In this document: piece after piece, positions 1 to 5,990 of the stretch
Layout of the letters: each line of letters opens with the position of its first letter
How positions within the stretch are numbered: the first letter of the stretch is position 1
Source of the DNA: Porticoccaceae bacterium UBA2002
GTDB lineage: Bacteria > Pseudomonadota > Gammaproteobacteria > Pseudomonadales > Porticoccaceae
Assembly: GCA_002334915.1 (NCBI GenBank)
Contig: DDCQ01000111.1
Span: 1-11,783, forward strand
Direction of reading: 5' to 3'
DNA: 11,783 bases
Notes under the pieces: generated by a model
Told to the model about the DNA's origin: nothing
The model's database searches: none
Seen by the model: the letters and a program-made list of their open reading frames with translations, nothing else
Program-made: the position numbers and the translations under genes

Positions 1-3000
1 GTGCTCCGGCGGGCTCAGGTAAAACCGGGCTTATTACCCAGCGGCTACTCGGGCTGCTGTGCGCCGTGGAAAATCCAGAGGAAATACTCTGCATTACCTT
101 TACTAAAAAAGCGGCCGGAGAAATGTCTAGCCGGGTTCACAGCGCGCTGCAAAAGGCTGCCTATCAGCCCAGACCCAGTGATGATTACGAGGCCCAAACC
201 TGGGACCTGGCCTCTGCGGCACTGGCACGCAACACAGAGCTCGACTGGGGTCTGCTGGAAATGCCAGCCCGCCTGCGCATTCAGACAATCGACAGCTTTT
301 GCCGCTATGTGGCCAGTCAATTTGCACTGGAGACCAGCCTCGGCGAGCTGCCTGAGCCCATGGATAATCCAGATTCTATGTATCAGGCAGCAGCACGCTC
401 TATGCTCGACTTTATAGAGGAAGACTCAGAGACTGCGCAGCAGCTGCAGCTGCTGGTAGCCCATACAGGCAATGACCTGTCTCGCTGCGAGAAACTACTG
501 GCAAATATGCTACAAAAACGCGACCAGTGGCTGCCCTATATCTTTGCTGTCAAAGATAATCGCCAGTACTTCCAACAGGTCATAGAGCAGACTATCCAAG
601 ACCATTTGCTGCAGCTGGAAACGGCCCTGGCTCCAATTGCTGGCGAACTGATTGCTATGGCTGATTTTGCCGCCGCGCACCTGCCCGATAACAAGGACTC
701 AGCTCTGGCTCAGCTAGCTGGTATTGAGCAGCTTCCTGAATCTGACCTGCATGGAATCGCTGAGTGGAAGGCCCTGCTCAGCCTGCTGATAACCCAGGAT
801 AAAGATCCAAGCCCAAGAAAGACCATTAATAAAGGTCAGGGTTTCCCCGCTGATGAAAAAGATGCCAAGGCGCGCATGCTGGAGCTGCTCAGCTGGTACC
901 GGGAGCAACCCGTGCTCCATGAGCTGGTGGTCAACTGCTGTCACCTGCCCGATGCTGATACCAATCAATCACAGCAGGCATTAGTAGAGGCTCTGGGGCA
1001 CCTGCTGCCGCTGCTGGCAGGGTTGCTCAACAAGCTGTTTTTGGAGAACAGTAGCTGTGATTACACCGCCATTATGCTGGCCTCGCTGCAAGCACTTGAG
1101 CAGTCATTAGAGGATCAGGTGATCTCGGATATCACATTGCGGCTGGATTATCAGTTGCGGCACATACTGGTCGATGAATTTCAGGATACTTCAAGCTCAC
1201 AGGTCAGCCTAATTGAGCATCTGATCGCCGGCTGGCAGCCAGACGATGGGCGCACATTATTTCTGGTTGGTGATGCCATGCAATCTCTGTACAGGTTCCG
1301 CAACGCCAATGTGGGCCTGTTCCTCAATGCCCAGCGCTACCCCATTGGCACTGTGCAGTGCACGCCTCTCAGCTTAGAGACCAACTTTCGTTCCCAGGGA
1401 GGCATTATTAACTGGGTCAATCAGGCCTTCCAGCGCGCCTTTCCCTGCGAGGCCGACAGCAGTCGAGGGGCCATTCCCTACAGTGCCTCGGCAGCTTTCA
1501 AGCAGACTGAGCCGGATCAGGCTGTGCAGTTTTATGGTTTCACCTGCAAACAGGCAGACCAGTACAGGGACGCTGAGGCCCGGCATATTGCCAGCCAGTG
1601 CCAGACTCTGGCCGAACAGCAGCCGGGGCAATCCATCGCTATCTTGGTGCGCAGCCGCAACCTGTTAAAGTCCATAGTTCCCGCCCTCAGGGATGCGGAA
1701 TTAAATTGGCAGGCCATAGAGATCACCCCGCTGGCCAGTCGCATGCCCGTGGTGGATATGCTGACATTGACCAGAGCACTGATATCACCGGCTGATAGAA
1801 TTGCCTGGCTGGCACTCCTGAGGGCACCCTTCTGCGGTCTTGGCCTGGCTGATTTACTGCACATCTCTAACTCGGGCGATCAGAGTCGCAAGAGGCCTGA
1901 GGCAATTTTAAACCGACTTCAGGCTATTGCTCGGCAGGCTCTTCCAGATTATGTCTCGCCACAGGGACAGCTAATACTGGCCAGAATAGCGCCTATTATT
2001 GTTTCCGCCTGGCATGATCGTGGGCGAGAAAATCTGCGCAATTCTGTAGAGTCCCTGTGGACGGCTCTGGGAGGGCCAGCCACCATTAACAGCAGCAATG
2101 ACCTCACCGATGTGCGCACCTATCTGGACTTATTGGAAAAGTGGCAGGTCGCCGGCCGGGTGCCAGACTGGGATGGCTTTCAACAGGCAGCAGACAAGCT
2201 CTATGCGGCGCCATTGCCAGTGACTGCGGGCAGTGCTGGCGTGCCGGTTATTCAGATTATGACGATCTTTAAAGCCAAGGGACTGGAATTTGACCATGTG
2301 TTTTTACCCGGTCTAACCAACTCATCCGCGCAGAATGACAAGCCGCTTTTGCGATGGCATGAGCAGGTGGACGAGCACAATCAGGTCAGTCTGATGATGG
2401 CGACACTGGGCGCCCATGATGCAGAGGATGACTCGGTCTACAGGTATTTAAAGTATCAGGAGACGGTGAAATCGAGACTGGAAAACACCAGAATCCTCTA
2501 TGTTGCGGCCACCAGAGCTATTCGCAGGCTCTACCTCTATGGCAAGTTGACGCCAACCAAGACAGGCTATCAAGTCCCCGCTAAAGGAACCCTGTTGGCA
2601 CCTATTTGGACAACTATTGAGGCAGGCATTGAGACCGGCAGCCATGCTGTTATAGCTCTCGAGGACAGCCCAGAGCAAACTGAGGTCTCCGCTAAATTCA
2701 ACCCCAGCTTGCGTCGCCTGCCCGGTGATTTTACTGCCACAAACGGCCCTGGCATCGGTATGAGCACTGGTATGGAAACCATCACAGATCGGACTAATCC
2801 AGCTAATGCTGAGGGTGCTCAATCTATGCGCGCACGCCATCTGGGTACTGTGCTGCACAGATCCCTAAAACAGATAGCCAACGAGGGGGCTGAGCACTGG
2901 CCTGAGCAGCGCAGAGTGCGACTGGCCACTGGCTGGACAGCTCAGCTAAAGCAACTGGGCACGGTTGCCAGCGACCAGGACCTGCAGCGATTAACCAGAG

Positions 3001-3350
3001 CGGTTGAAGCCATGCTCGCAGACCCCGACGGGCAATGGATTCTGCAGCAACATCCAGAGGCTCAGTCTGAGCAGCCGCTGGGCTATGTGCACAGTGAAAC
3101 CAATAGTATCTCGACCTCGATTATCGATCGCAGTTTTATCGATCAGGGAGTGCGCTGGATTATCGACTATAAAATGGCAGAGCCGGAAGCCGGTGAATCC
3201 AAGCAGGATTTTACCAATAGACAGACCCGTCAGTATCAGGCGCAGCTAACCCATTATGCGGGGCTGTACCGCAAAATGGAGGGCAATCCGGTTAAATGCG
3301 CCCTCTATTTCCCCCTAATGCCTATGTTTATTGAGGTTAACGTCGATTAG
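1..3350 (+). CDS. RecB/AddA-type UvrD-family helicase with C-terminal nuclease (5' partial)
   Basis: Superfamily 1 DNA helicase fused to a PD-(D/E)XK nuclease, the double-strand-break end-processing enzyme type seen in AddA and RecB. The reading frame is open from base 3, where APAGSGKT (3-26) is the Walker A motif. The gene therefore begins just upstream of the window, and the internal ATG at 66 is not its start. Further helicase motifs follow in order: DEFQDT (motif II, 1173-1190), GDAMQSLYRFR (III, 1269-1301), LETNFRSQ (IV, 1374-1397), TIFKAKGLEFDHVFLPGL (V, up to about 2315) and LYVAATRA (VI, 2496-2519). The nuclease part shows GTVLHR (His at 2856), IIDR (Asp at 3126), DYK (3165-3173) and a QAQLTHY segment, all the expected catalytic elements. 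About 1,115 residues are visible, close to full AddA length. An AddB-like partner would be expected upstream but cannot be seen. AddA and a stand-alone RecB-like enzyme cannot be separated from this window alone. Confidence 0.93.
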   Translation, partial: APAGSGKTGLITQRLLGLLCAVENPEEILCITFTKKAAGEMSSRVHSALQKAAYQPRPSDDYEAQTWDLASAALARNTELDWGLLEMPARLRIQTIDSFCRYVASQFALETSLGELPEPMDNPDSMYQAAARSMLDFIEEDSETAQQLQLLVAHTGNDLSRCEKLLANMLQKRDQWLPYIFAVKDNRQYFQQVIEQTIQDHLLQLETALAPIAGELIAMADFAAAHLPDNKDSALAQLAGIEQLPESDLHGIAEWKALLSLLITQDKDPSPRKTINKGQGFPADEKDAKARMLELLSWYREQPVLHELVVNCCHLPDADTNQSQQALVEALGHLLPLLAGLLNKLFLENSSCDYTAIMLASLQALEQSLEDQVISDITLRLDYQLRHILVDEFQDTSSSQVSLIEHLIAGWQPDDGRTLFLVGDAMQSLYRFRNANVGLFLNAQRYPIGTVQCTPLSLETNFRSQGGIINWVNQAFQRAFPCEADSSRGAIPYSASAAFKQTEPDQAVQFYGFTCKQADQYRDAEARHIASQCQTLAEQQPGQSIAILVRSRNLLKSIVPALRDAELNWQAIEITPLASRMPVVDMLTLTRALISPADRIAWLALLRAPFCGLGLADLLHISNSGDQSRKRPEAILNRLQAIARQALPDYVSPQGQLILARIAPIIVSAWHDRGRENLRNSVESLWTALGGPATINSSNDLTDVRTYLDLLEKWQVAGRVPDWDGFQQAADKLYAAPLPVTAGSAGVPVIQIMTIFKAKGLEFDHVFLPGLTNSSAQNDKPLLRWHEQVDEHNQVSLMMATLGAHDAEDDSVYRYLKYQETVKSRLENTRILYVAATRAIRRLYLYGKLTPTKTGYQVPAKGTLLAPIWTTIEAGIETGSHAVIALEDSPEQTEVSAKFNPSLRRLPGDFTATNGPGIGMSTGMETITDRTNPANAEGAQSMRARHLGTVLHRSLKQIANEGAEHWPEQRRVRLATGWTAQLKQLGTVASDQDLQRLTRAVEAMLADPDGQWILQQHPEAQSEQPLGYVHSETNSISTSIIDRSFIDQGVRWIIDYKMAEPEAGESKQDFTNRQTRQYQAQLTHYAGLYRKMEGNPVKCALYFPLMPMFIEVNVD

Positions 3351-3374
3351 TCTTCAACTATCTGCATTTTTGAG

Positions 3375-3384
3375 TACAATAAGC
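3375..3384 (+). promoter_or_regulatory. Candidate -10 region of the aroF-like gene
   Basis: TACAAT matches five of six bases of the sigma-70 -10 consensus and lies in the 69-base gap between the helicase stop and the DAHP synthase start. The -35 is poor: TTCAAC at 3353-3358, with a 16-base spacer. The ten bases TACAATAAGC recur exactly before dapE at nearly the same distance from the start codon, which supports a promoter role. No TyrR-like box was recognised. Confidence 0.4.
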
Positions 3385-3419
3385 GCCCGCTAGAGAAAGT
3401 TGAATACCAGGAATTACAA

Positions 3420-4493
3420 ATGGACTCCCACGCAGTAGAAAATATTAATATCGAGCCGCCAGAAATTCTGATCACGCCATCAGAGTTAAAGCAAGCAATA
3501 CCACTGTCAGAAAAGGCTCGTGAGACCATTTCCCGGGGTCGCACTGCAATTGAAAATATACTTGAGCGCAAAGACCACCGCATCATTGTTGTGGTAGGCC
3601 CCTGCTCTATCCATGACCTTGAGGCTGCCAATGAGTATGCACTGCGTCTCAAAGATCTGGCCGAAAAAGTCAGTGATACATTGCTGGTGGTGATGCGCGT
3701 GTATTTTGAAAAACCGCGCACCACTGTAGGCTGGAAAGGTCTGATCAATGACCCCTTTATGAACGACTCGTTCAAGATTACCGACGGCCTGCACATTGGC
3801 CGCAAGCTATTGCACGATGTGCTGGAGATTGGTCTACCCACGGCCACAGAGGCGCTGGATCCAATTTCGCCACAGTACTTGCAAGACCTGATTGCCTGGT
3901 CTGCTATTGGCGCTCGAACCACAGAGTCTCAGACTCACCGTGAGATGGCCTCGGGTCTGTCTTCCTCAGTGGGCTTTAAAAATGGCACCGACGGCAGCCT
4001 GACTGTAGCTATTAATGCTCTGCAATCTGTCGCCAGCCCACACCGTTTCCTGGGTATTAATTCCGATGGCCGAGTATCCATTATTACCACCAGAGGAAAC
4101 CCCTATGCCCATGTGGTGCTGAGAGGGGGCAATGGCAAACCTAACTATGATTCAGTCAGTGTTTCAATCTGCGAGCAGGAGCTTGAGCAGGCCGGGATCG
4201 CGGCCAATATTATGGTAGATTGCAGCCACGCTAATTCCAATAAAGACCACAACCTGCAGCCGCTGGTTCTGACCAATGTGTCCAACCAGATACTCGAGGG
4301 CAATAAGTCGATTATTGGGGTGATGATTGAAAGCCACCTCAAGGGTGGCAACCAGAAACTGTCGAGCAACCCAGATGACATGGAATATGGCGTCTCAGTG
4401 ACCGATGCCTGCATCGACTGGGAGACCACAGAAGCCTCTCTGGTCGGTATGGCCGACAAGCTGCGAGATACACTCAAGAGTCGTTTAGCCTAG
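3420..4493 (+). CDS. aroF: 3-deoxy-7-phosphoheptulonate (DAHP) synthase, AroF-like
   Basis: Class I DAHP synthase, which condenses phosphoenolpyruvate and erythrose 4-phosphate as the first step of the shikimate pathway. Its 357 residues match the usual length. Metal ligands expected from the E. coli enzymes are present: Cys62 (GPCSIHD), His270 (CSHANSNKD), Glu304 (MIESHL) and Asp329 (TDACIDWE). FEKPRTTVGWKGL (96-108) and GFKNGTDG (185-192) are the substrate-binding signatures. From remembered sequences it is closer to E. coli AroF than AroG: LPTATEALDP (139-148), WSAIGARTTESQTHREMASGLS and PHRFLGIN. Asn8, which matters for tyrosine feedback in AroF, is conserved, so tyrosine inhibition is a reasonable inference. 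One oddity is GLSSSVGF (179-186), with Ser where Cys-Pro or Met-Pro is usual. AGGA at 3409-3412, 7 bases before the ATG, supports the start. The gene appears to be transcribed alone. Confidence 0.93.
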   Translation: MDSHAVENINIEPPEILITPSELKQAIPLSEKARETISRGRTAIENILERKDHRIIVVVGPCSIHDLEAANEYALRLKDLAEKVSDTLLVVMRVYFEKPRTTVGWKGLINDPFMNDSFKITDGLHIGRKLLHDVLEIGLPTATEALDPISPQYLQDLIAWSAIGARTTESQTHREMASGLSSSVGFKNGTDGSLTVAINALQSVASPHRFLGINSDGRVSIITTRGNPYAHVVLRGGNGKPNYDSVSVSICEQELEQAGIAANIMVDCSHANSNKDHNLQPLVLTNVSNQILEGNKSIIGVMIESHLKGGNQKLSSNPDDMEYGVSVTDACIDWETTEASLVGMADKLRDTLKSRLA

Positions 4494-4511
4494 GACAATG
4501 TCTCTGGTTTT

Positions 4512-4534
4512 TTGAGCAGCCTCAAGCTGTTTTA
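4512..4534 (+). terminator. Weak hairpin terminator candidate after the aroF-like gene
   Basis: Nineteen bases after the aroF-like stop, TTGAG/CTCAA (4512-4516, 4521-4525) and the alternative CAGC/GCTG (4517-4520, 4526-4529) can pair, followed by TTTTA. The stems are only 4-5 bp and mutually exclusive, so this would be a weak intrinsic terminator. It sits between the convergent aroF-like and XRE genes. For the minus strand no U-run follows the stem. Confidence 0.3.
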
Positions 4535-4544
4535 TCATTTTATT

Positions 4545-4778
4545 CTATTCGCTATAGCTATTATCGCCTTGGTCATAGAGGTCTTTGACGCTCACATTTA
4601 AGGCCTCTGCTAACAGCGCAACTTCCTTGTCATTTACGCGCCTTACCTGAGCTTCAATCTTAGCCAGAGTGCTGCGGCTTATATCCCACTTCTTGATATT
4701 GCAGCGCGCAGCCAACGCTTCCTGGGTCAATCTTTTTGACGATCTTAAGGCTTTGACTTTGGGTCCAATTACATTCAT
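4545..4778 (-). CDS. Small XRE-family helix-turn-helix regulator
   Basis: A 77-residue protein that is essentially one Cro/C1-type DNA-binding domain. The segment from about residue 7 to 68 has the family pattern: KVKALRSSKRLTQEALAA (first helices), then the recognition region around RSTLAKIEAQVR (35-46), and VALLAEALNVSVKDLY (53-68) closing the domain. No enzyme or ligand-binding domain is attached, so it probably acts as a small dimeric repressor. The start is supported by GGAG (minus strand, 4790-4787), 8 bases before the ATG. That Shine-Dalgarno sequence lies in one arm of a palindrome (4786-4801) with a near-identical mirrored copy before the divergent 90-residue gene. By analogy with compact phage or cassette repressors, it likely controls its own expression and its divergent neighbour. 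This is inference, and the palindromes could act in RNA instead. The target genes are not otherwise visible. Confidence 0.85.
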   Translation of the reverse strand: MNVIGPKVKALRSSKRLTQEALAARCNIKKWDISRSTLAKIEAQVRRVNDKEVALLAEALNVSVKDLYDQGDNSYSE

Positions 4779-4785
4779 TTAACAG

Positions 4786-4801
4786 GCTCCGTGCGTGGAG
4801 C
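4786..4801 (-). promoter_or_regulatory. Palindrome overlapping the XRE gene ribosome binding site
   Basis: On the minus strand the sequence reads GCTCCACGCACGGAGC: a 5-bp inverted repeat (GCTCC/GGAGC) around 6 bases. Its 3' arm supplies GGAG, the Shine-Dalgarno sequence of the XRE gene, 8 bases before its ATG. It is 13/16 identical to the plus-strand element at 4832-4847, differing only in the central three bases. It could be a repressor operator, an mRNA hairpin masking the ribosome binding site, or both. Confidence 0.65.
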
Positions 4802-4807
4802 TTGATT

Positions 4808-4827
4808 CTGCCAAAAATTACTGCCAA
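4808..4827. repeat. Direct repeat CTGCCAA x2 in the divergent promoter region
   Basis: CTGCCAA occurs at 4808-4814 and again at 4821-4827, a 13-base period, inside the 28 bases separating the two palindromes. Both divergent promoters must overlap here. On the minus strand each copy reads TTGGCAG, in which TTGGCA resembles a -35 hexamer, but no well-spaced -10 was found in either direction. It may be a second protein-binding site or chance. Confidence 0.35.
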
Positions 4828-4829
4828 GG

Positions 4830-4849
4830 TTGCTCCATAAACGGAGCAA
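4830..4849 (+). promoter_or_regulatory. Palindrome overlapping the ribosome binding site of the 90-residue ORF
   Basis: TTGCTCC-ATAAAC-GGAGCAA is a perfect 7-bp inverted repeat with a 6-base loop. Its 3' arm contains GGAG (4843-4846), the Shine-Dalgarno sequence for the ATG at 4857, with 10 bases between. The core (4832-4847) is the mirrored partner of the element at 4786-4801, with centres 46 bases apart. Each copy is oriented the same way relative to the gene it precedes. Confidence 0.68.
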
Positions 4850-4856
4850 AGAATTT

Positions 4857-5129
4857 ATGGATAAAGTAACTCACCAGAGCATTATTCTTACTAAAAATAT
4901 TCAAGTTTTTAACAACGATTTTGCCAATTTTAGTCGCGACTGTTCTTTCCTATCTGATGCATTTACCGAACTGATTAATACGGAAACCCACAAAGAGGAC
5001 AGCGCCACTGTCGGACTGATCATTTTTTCACAGTGGGTAAAGTCCAGAACCAGCGAGCTCAACAAAAACATGAGCGAGATCAAGGCCAAGTCGAATAATA
5101 TTCTCTGGCAACATACAGATCAAGGCTAA
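4857..5129 (+). CDS. Unrecognised 90-residue hypothetical protein divergent from the XRE gene
   Basis: I do not recognise this protein. It has 90 residues, is polar and probably mostly helical, and has no evident signal peptide, metal-binding cluster or enzymatic motif. VGLIIFSQWV (about 52-61) is its only hydrophobic stretch and is too short for a convincing membrane helix. The ATG at 4857 is chosen because GGAG lies 10 bases upstream. The in-frame TTG at 4830 would start inside the palindrome and lacks a ribosome binding site. By hand count, 4861-4980 has 37 G/C in 120 bases, against 72 in 120 for 9001-9120 in dapE, so composition differs sharply and suggests acquisition. Its divergent pairing with the XRE regulator and the mirrored palindromes suggest coordinated control. 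It could be an effector, an antirepressor or an orphan. The gap to the next gene (5130-5242) shows no convincing terminator or promoter. Confidence 0.65.
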   Translation: MDKVTHQSIILTKNIQVFNNDFANFSRDCSFLSDAFTELINTETHKEDSATVGLIIFSQWVKSRTSELNKNMSEIKAKSNNILWQHTDQG

Positions 5130-5242
5130 CAGCCAGCCGAGATATTTGCGCTACAGAACCAAAAATACCCCAGTATTGTCTCGCCCTGCCGGTTAGAAAA
5201 AGGTATTGTTAGGCTTTTAACGTCACCGAAAAACAACATCCT

Positions 5243-5935
5243 ATGGCCAGATTACTTTTACTTGCCGCTATTGCTATCTCTATATGGTACTGGTGGTCTG
5301 TGTTCAGGCACAAACCTGCCGAGCAGCGCAGGCCATTTCTGTGGCGCACGGCTTTTTGGGGCATCCTTGGGCTATCTATTATTCTAGTGGCCACTGGTCG
5401 TATGCACTGGCTTGGCGCTGGGCTGGCTGCTCTTATTCCGATTGGCAAGGGCCTTCTTGCGCTGAGTATGCGAGCACTGCCGTTTATCAATATACTCAGT
5501 CGCTTTAAAACCAGTCCATCCCAATTCCGCTCAAAGTCCCTGCTGGTAGAAATTAACTTTGCCAGCCGTCAGATGGATGGCGAAGTTCTGCAGGGCGACT
5601 ATGCTGGCAAGCGGCTCTCAGAACTCAGTGAGACAGAACTCCAGGACCTTGCAACCTGGCTCAAAGGATTTGATCGCGAATCTTTTGTACTGCTACAGGC
5701 CTATCTTTTGCGCAGCGGCAATAGCCAATACAGCCCGGGTAATGAGCAGCCAGCTAGTTACGCTGACTTTTCCAGAGAAGAGGCCTATAAAATACTGGGC
5801 CTTGAAGATGGCGCCTCATCTGAAGAGGTAATTAAAGCCCATAAACGCCTGATGCAGCGGCTGCACCCGGATCGTGGGGGCAGCGACTATCTGGCAGCCA
5901 AGATCAACAGTGCCAAAGATAAACTAGTGTCCTAA
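5243..5935 (+). CDS. Membrane-anchored J-domain (DnaJ-like) protein
   Basis: A 230-residue type III J-domain protein that would recruit and stimulate DnaK at the inner membrane. The N-terminus has a hydrophobic segment at about 3-20, then one or two more between about 35 and 75. A soluble linker (about 85-175) follows, then a C-terminal J-domain (about 178-229). The HPD motif that contacts Hsp70 is at 208-210. The surrounding pattern AHKRLMQRLHPDRGGSDYLA strongly recalls mitochondrial Pam18/Tim14, and AAKINSAKDKL is the matching last helix. A C-terminal J-domain behind membrane anchors is the Tim14-like arrangement, opposite to DnaJ itself. The client is unknown. The ATG at 5243 lacks a clear Shine-Dalgarno sequence, but starting there gives a sensible membrane N-terminus. 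A hairpin terminator follows immediately, so it is probably expressed separately from the ABC gene. Confidence 0.88.
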   Translation: MARLLLLAAIAISIWYWWSVFRHKPAEQRRPFLWRTAFWGILGLSIILVATGRMHWLGAGLAALIPIGKGLLALSMRALPFINILSRFKTSPSQFRSKSLLVEINFASRQMDGEVLQGDYAGKRLSELSETELQDLATWLKGFDRESFVLLQAYLLRSGNSQYSPGNEQPASYADFSREEAYKILGLEDGASSEEVIKAHKRLMQRLHPDRGGSDYLAAKINSAKDKLVS

Positions 5936-5937
5936 CT

Positions 5938-5966
5938 TTGGGCCGCAGTGCTGGCCCAATAATTTT
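5938..5966 (+). terminator. Rho-independent terminator candidate after the J-domain gene
   Basis: TTGGGCC (5938-5944) pairs perfectly with GGCCCAA (5953-5959) around an 8-base loop, followed by TAATTTT. It begins 3 bases after the J-domain stop codon. The stem is GC-rich, but the U-tract is short and interrupted, so termination may be partial. Confidence 0.55.
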
Positions 5967-5990
5967 CCACTTTAATAGCAGAGCTACCAT

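Noticed and set aside
1..417. Open frame from the GTG at base 1, 138 residues
   Set aside because: It overlaps the helicase Walker A region in another frame, has no family features, and the helicase frame is clearly the coding one.
3347..3922. 191-residue minus-strand frame opposite the aroF-like gene
   Set aside because: It is antisense to a conserved DAHP synthase and its composition is typical of a shadow frame.
4551..4558. GCTATAGC palindrome
   Set aside because: It lies within the end of the XRE coding sequence, is only 8 bases long and has no partner or context.
4545..5129. Classical toxin-antitoxin operon
   Set aside because: The genes are divergent rather than cotranscribed and neither protein matches a toxin I recognise. 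It is kept only as an open cassette question.
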